From Allobosea sp. OK403 (GTDB taxonomy: Bacteria; Pseudomonadota; Alphaproteobacteria; Rhizobiales; Beijerinckiaceae), in contig NZ_FOQV01000003.1 in assembly GCF_900113835.1 (NCBI RefSeq), positions 806,001 through 870,000 of the forward strand: DNA of 64,000 bases, in the 5' to 3' direction. Every line of letters begins with the position of its first letter. Position 1 is the stretch's first letter. Both the position numbers and the translations under genes were made by a program. A model generated the notes under the pieces. That model did not search any database. It worked only from the letters and a program-made list of their open reading frames with translations, and was not told the DNA's origin. Shown here in pieces: positions 62,401-64,000 of this stretch.

Positions 62401-62943
62401 CTATGTCTGGTTCTCGAGATCATTGGGCCAGCTCGGCGAGGCAATGACGAGCTTGTCCATCAATTCGCAGAGCTGGCGCTGCTCAGCTTCGGTGAGCCCT
62501 TCCAGCATGGTGGTCTGCTGCTGCACCATCACCGGCATCGTCTCCTCGAAGATGGCGCGCCCGGCCGTGGTCAGGCGCAGCACGAAGCTGCGCAGATCGT
62601 CGCGATCGGTCTCGCGCTTGAGTAGGCGGCGGGTCAAAAGCTTCTGGATGGCGCGCGAGAGCGTGTTCTTGGGCAGGCCGGAGGAGGCCACGATGTTCTT
62701 GGCGGCCACGCCGTCCCTCAGGCCGACGGCGTAGAGCACGACGAATTCGGGCCGCACCAGGCCGTAGCGCGTCTCGATCCAGCGATAGACGGGATCGTTG
62801 AAGCGGAAGGCGATGAAGTTCAGCCGGAAGGACAGCCAGCAGGGGTTGTCCCAGAGCTTGGTGATGGTGAGCGGATCAAGGTCGCGCAGCGCGGCCTCGC
62901 GCTCATGGTCGAGACGCGACAGAGCGGTCGGGGCGCGGCGCAT
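62401..62943 (-). CDS. MarR-family transcriptional regulator
   Basis: A 180-residue winged-helix regulator. The core is VAAKNIVASSGLPKNTLSRAIQKLLTRRLL (recognition helix with SSGLPKNTLSRAIQ, near residue 83) and the wing ETDRDDLRSFVLRLTTAGRAIF. Starts at ATG 62943 with GGGAG upstream. It is divergent from the creatininase gene and upstream of the SBP-amidase-dehydrogenase operon, so it probably controls both through the palindrome at 62961-62976. Confidence 0.92.
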   Translation of the reverse strand: MRRAPTALSRLDHEREAALRDLDPLTITKLWDNPCWLSFRLNFIAFRFNDPVYRWIETRYGLVRPEFVVLYAVGLRDGVAAKNIVASSGLPKNTLSRAIQKLLTRRLLKRETDRDDLRSFVLRLTTAGRAIFEETMPVMVQQQTTMLEGLTEAEQRQLCELMDKLVIASPSWPNDLENQT

Positions 62944-62960
62944 GATCAGCTCCCTGATTT

Positions 62961-62976
62961 AGTTCCAAATGGAACT
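62961..62976. promoter_or_regulatory. candidate MarR operator, perfect 7-2-7 palindrome
   Basis: agttcca-aa-tggaact, perfectly symmetric, lies 18 bp upstream of the MarR start and about 75 bp upstream of the creatininase GTG. Just beyond it TTGACG (62976-62981) could be a -35 for the rightward genes, so bound protein would block both. The TTCCA...TGGAA shape matches the general form of MarR operators. A weaker relative (gttctttggaaag, 62368-62380) sits before the SBP operon. Confidence 0.65.
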
Positions 62977-63051
62977 TGACGCTCCTGAAAGCAGGAGTCA
63001 AGGATGGCCTAGCCATCGGATTTTGCCACACTTTTCTGCAAGGAACGGGCC

Positions 63052-63753
63052 GTGCATATCGCACAGATGAACTGGATGCAGGTCGAGGCGCAAGCCAAGC
63101 GGGACGACCGCTGCGTCCTGCCGCTCGGCAGCGTCGAGCAGCACGCCTATCTGAGCCTGGCGACCGACGCGATCCTCTCCGAAAAAGTGGCTCAGGATGC
63201 GGCGGAACCGCTCGCTATCCCGGTCTTCCCCGTGCTCGCCTATGGCATGACGCCGGGCTTTGCCGCCTATCCCGGCACCGTCTCGCTGCGGCTGAGCACG
63301 TATATTGCAGTGGTGGAGGACATGCTCGAAGGATTCTACCGCTCCGGCTTCCGCCGCATCATGCTGGTCAACGGCCATGGCGGCAATTCGCCGGCCATGA
63401 CCTTCTGCACGGAGTGGATGGGCGTGAGGACCGATGCCAACGTCAGGATGCACAATTGGTGGGCGGGGCCGCGTTTTCAGGCGGCGGTGAAGGCGATCGA
63501 TACGGCGGCCTCGCACGCCTCCTGGATGGAGAACTTCCCCTGGACACGGCTGGAAGGCGTGGCGCTGCCCAATGCCACGAAACCGCCCTTCAACGCGGCG
63601 CTTTATCAGGCAGCCAATCCGGCCCGGAAGCGCGAGATCCTGGGCGACGGCAATTTCCACGGCCGCTACCAGCGCTCCGACGAGGAGATGCTGAGCCTCT
63701 GGCAGATCGGCGTCGAGGAGACTCGCGCGGCGATGGTCGAGGATTGGCCGTGA
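63052..63753 (+). CDS. creatininase-family amidohydrolase
   Basis: A 233-residue metal-dependent hydrolase of the creatininase/IolN/MftE family. LPLGSVEQHAYLSLATDAIL (near residue 22; metal-binding Glu and His, Asp), VLAYGMTPGFAAYPGTVSL, and MLVNGHGGNSPAMTF (near 105) are the signature segments; the Glu later is near DEEMLSLWQIGVEETRAAM. The family includes creatininase, formamide-lyases and hydrolases of cyclic diketo compounds. GTG at 63052 has aaggaacgg upstream. Next is a peptide-type permease, so the product or substrate may be imported. The substrate is not known. Confidence 0.9.
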   Translation: MHIAQMNWMQVEAQAKRDDRCVLPLGSVEQHAYLSLATDAILSEKVAQDAAEPLAIPVFPVLAYGMTPGFAAYPGTVSLRLSTYIAVVEDMLEGFYRSGFRRIMLVNGHGGNSPAMTFCTEWMGVRTDANVRMHNWWAGPRFQAAVKAIDTAASHASWMENFPWTRLEGVALPNATKPPFNAALYQAANPARKREILGDGNFHGRYQRSDEEMLSLWQIGVEETRAAMVEDWP

Positions 63754-63775
63754 GGCGACGCCACGGCGCCCGCCC

Positions 63776-64000
63776 ATGCTAGGCCACATTATCGAGCGCG
63801 TGGTGCAGGCGCTCGCCGTCATGCTGGTCATGTCGGCGCTGGTCTTCGTCGGCGTCTACGCCATCGGCAACCCGATCGACGTGCTGATCGGCCCCGATGT
63901 CAGCCAGGACATCAGGCTGGAGACCATCGCCCGCTATGGGCTCGACCGGCCACTCTGGGAGCAGTACTTCACCTTCCTCGGACGCATCCTGCATGGTGAT
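63776..64000 (+). CDS. peptide/dipeptide ABC transporter permease (DppB type), N-terminal part
   Basis: The gene continues past the window end. The 75 visible codons from the ATG at 63776 read MLGHIIERVVQALAVMLVMS and continue with one hydrophobic helix (about residues 10-31) and a periplasmic segment NPIDVLIGPDVSQDIRLETI ... YGLDRPLWEQYFTFLGRILH, the usual DppB/OppB N-terminus. It most likely works with the binding protein encoded on the other strand at 60656-62248. Confidence 0.9.
   Translation, partial: MLGHIIERVVQALAVMLVMSALVFVGVYAIGNPIDVLIGPDVSQDIRLETIARYGLDRPLWEQYFTFLGRILHGD

Overview
The window is 64 kb of GC-rich DNA that reads like a chromosome of an alphaproteobacterium of the order Hyphomicrobiales (Rhizobiales). 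The evidence is an OlsB-type ornithine-lipid acyltransferase, the rph-rdgB-hemW / LpoA-like lipoprotein / rsmI-yraN-gshB arrangement, DUF3297, DUF2244 and SPW proteins, and several families of dispersed inverted repeats of the kind common in this order. The overall look is closest to Bosea or a relative; that is an inference from memory, not a search. No rRNA, tRNA, CRISPR array, insertion sequence, phage module or replication origin was recognised. No gene-free stretch exceeds about 300 bases.

Layout. 1-13.6 kb holds mostly housekeeping genes: the tail of a hybrid histidine kinase, olsB, a GST-queG-SDR operon on the minus strand, uppP, an MFS exporter, an msrQ without its partner, a HAD phosphatase, two unrecognised genes (9.5-10.9 kb), lepA and a papain-like hydrolase. 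13.8-24.7 kb holds a cupin-type XRE regulator with a GNAT enzyme, DUF3297, an ankyrin gene fused by overlap to hrcA, rph, a 60-residue membrane protein, rdgB, hemW, an LpoA-like lipoprotein, rsmI, yraN, gshB and a MoeB/HesA enzyme.

24.9-35.8 kb is a nucleoside uptake and breakdown operon: BMP-type binding protein, MBL-fold hydrolase, double ATPase, two permeases, cytidine deaminase, purine nucleoside phosphorylase, deoC, deoA and a GhrA-like reductase. Imported nucleosides would be deaminated and phosphorolysed, and deoxyribose phosphate cleaved by DeoC. A comparatively AT-rich GIY-YIG/DUF4357 nuclease gene sits between the ATPase and first permease genes, with stop/start overlaps on both sides. 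36-44.9 kb holds a phytase-like esterase, an SPW protein, nth, DUF2244, an alpha/beta hydrolase, an Ada-like protein, and a three-gene catabolic set (trans-3-hydroxy-L-proline dehydratase, PfkB kinase, FAH-family enzyme).

45.2-50.3 kb is a ugpB-A-E-C glycerol-3-phosphate importer with an extra secreted-protein gene between ugpA and ugpE. 50.5-53.4 kb pairs a redoxin with a DsbD-like thiol reductase. 54.5-57.7 kb is an SsuABC-type importer divergent from an Lrp/AsnC regulator. 57.8-64 kb is a catabolic island: two dehydrogenases, an isoaspartyl peptidase-like hydrolase, a dipeptide-type binding protein and a MarR regulator on the minus strand, divergent from a creatininase-family amidohydrolase and the first codons of a DppB-type permease. 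A perfect 7-2-7 palindrome lies in the MarR/creatininase promoter region. This island, the genes inserted inside the two transporter operons and the 9.5-10.9 kb gene pair are the best places to look for new biology.
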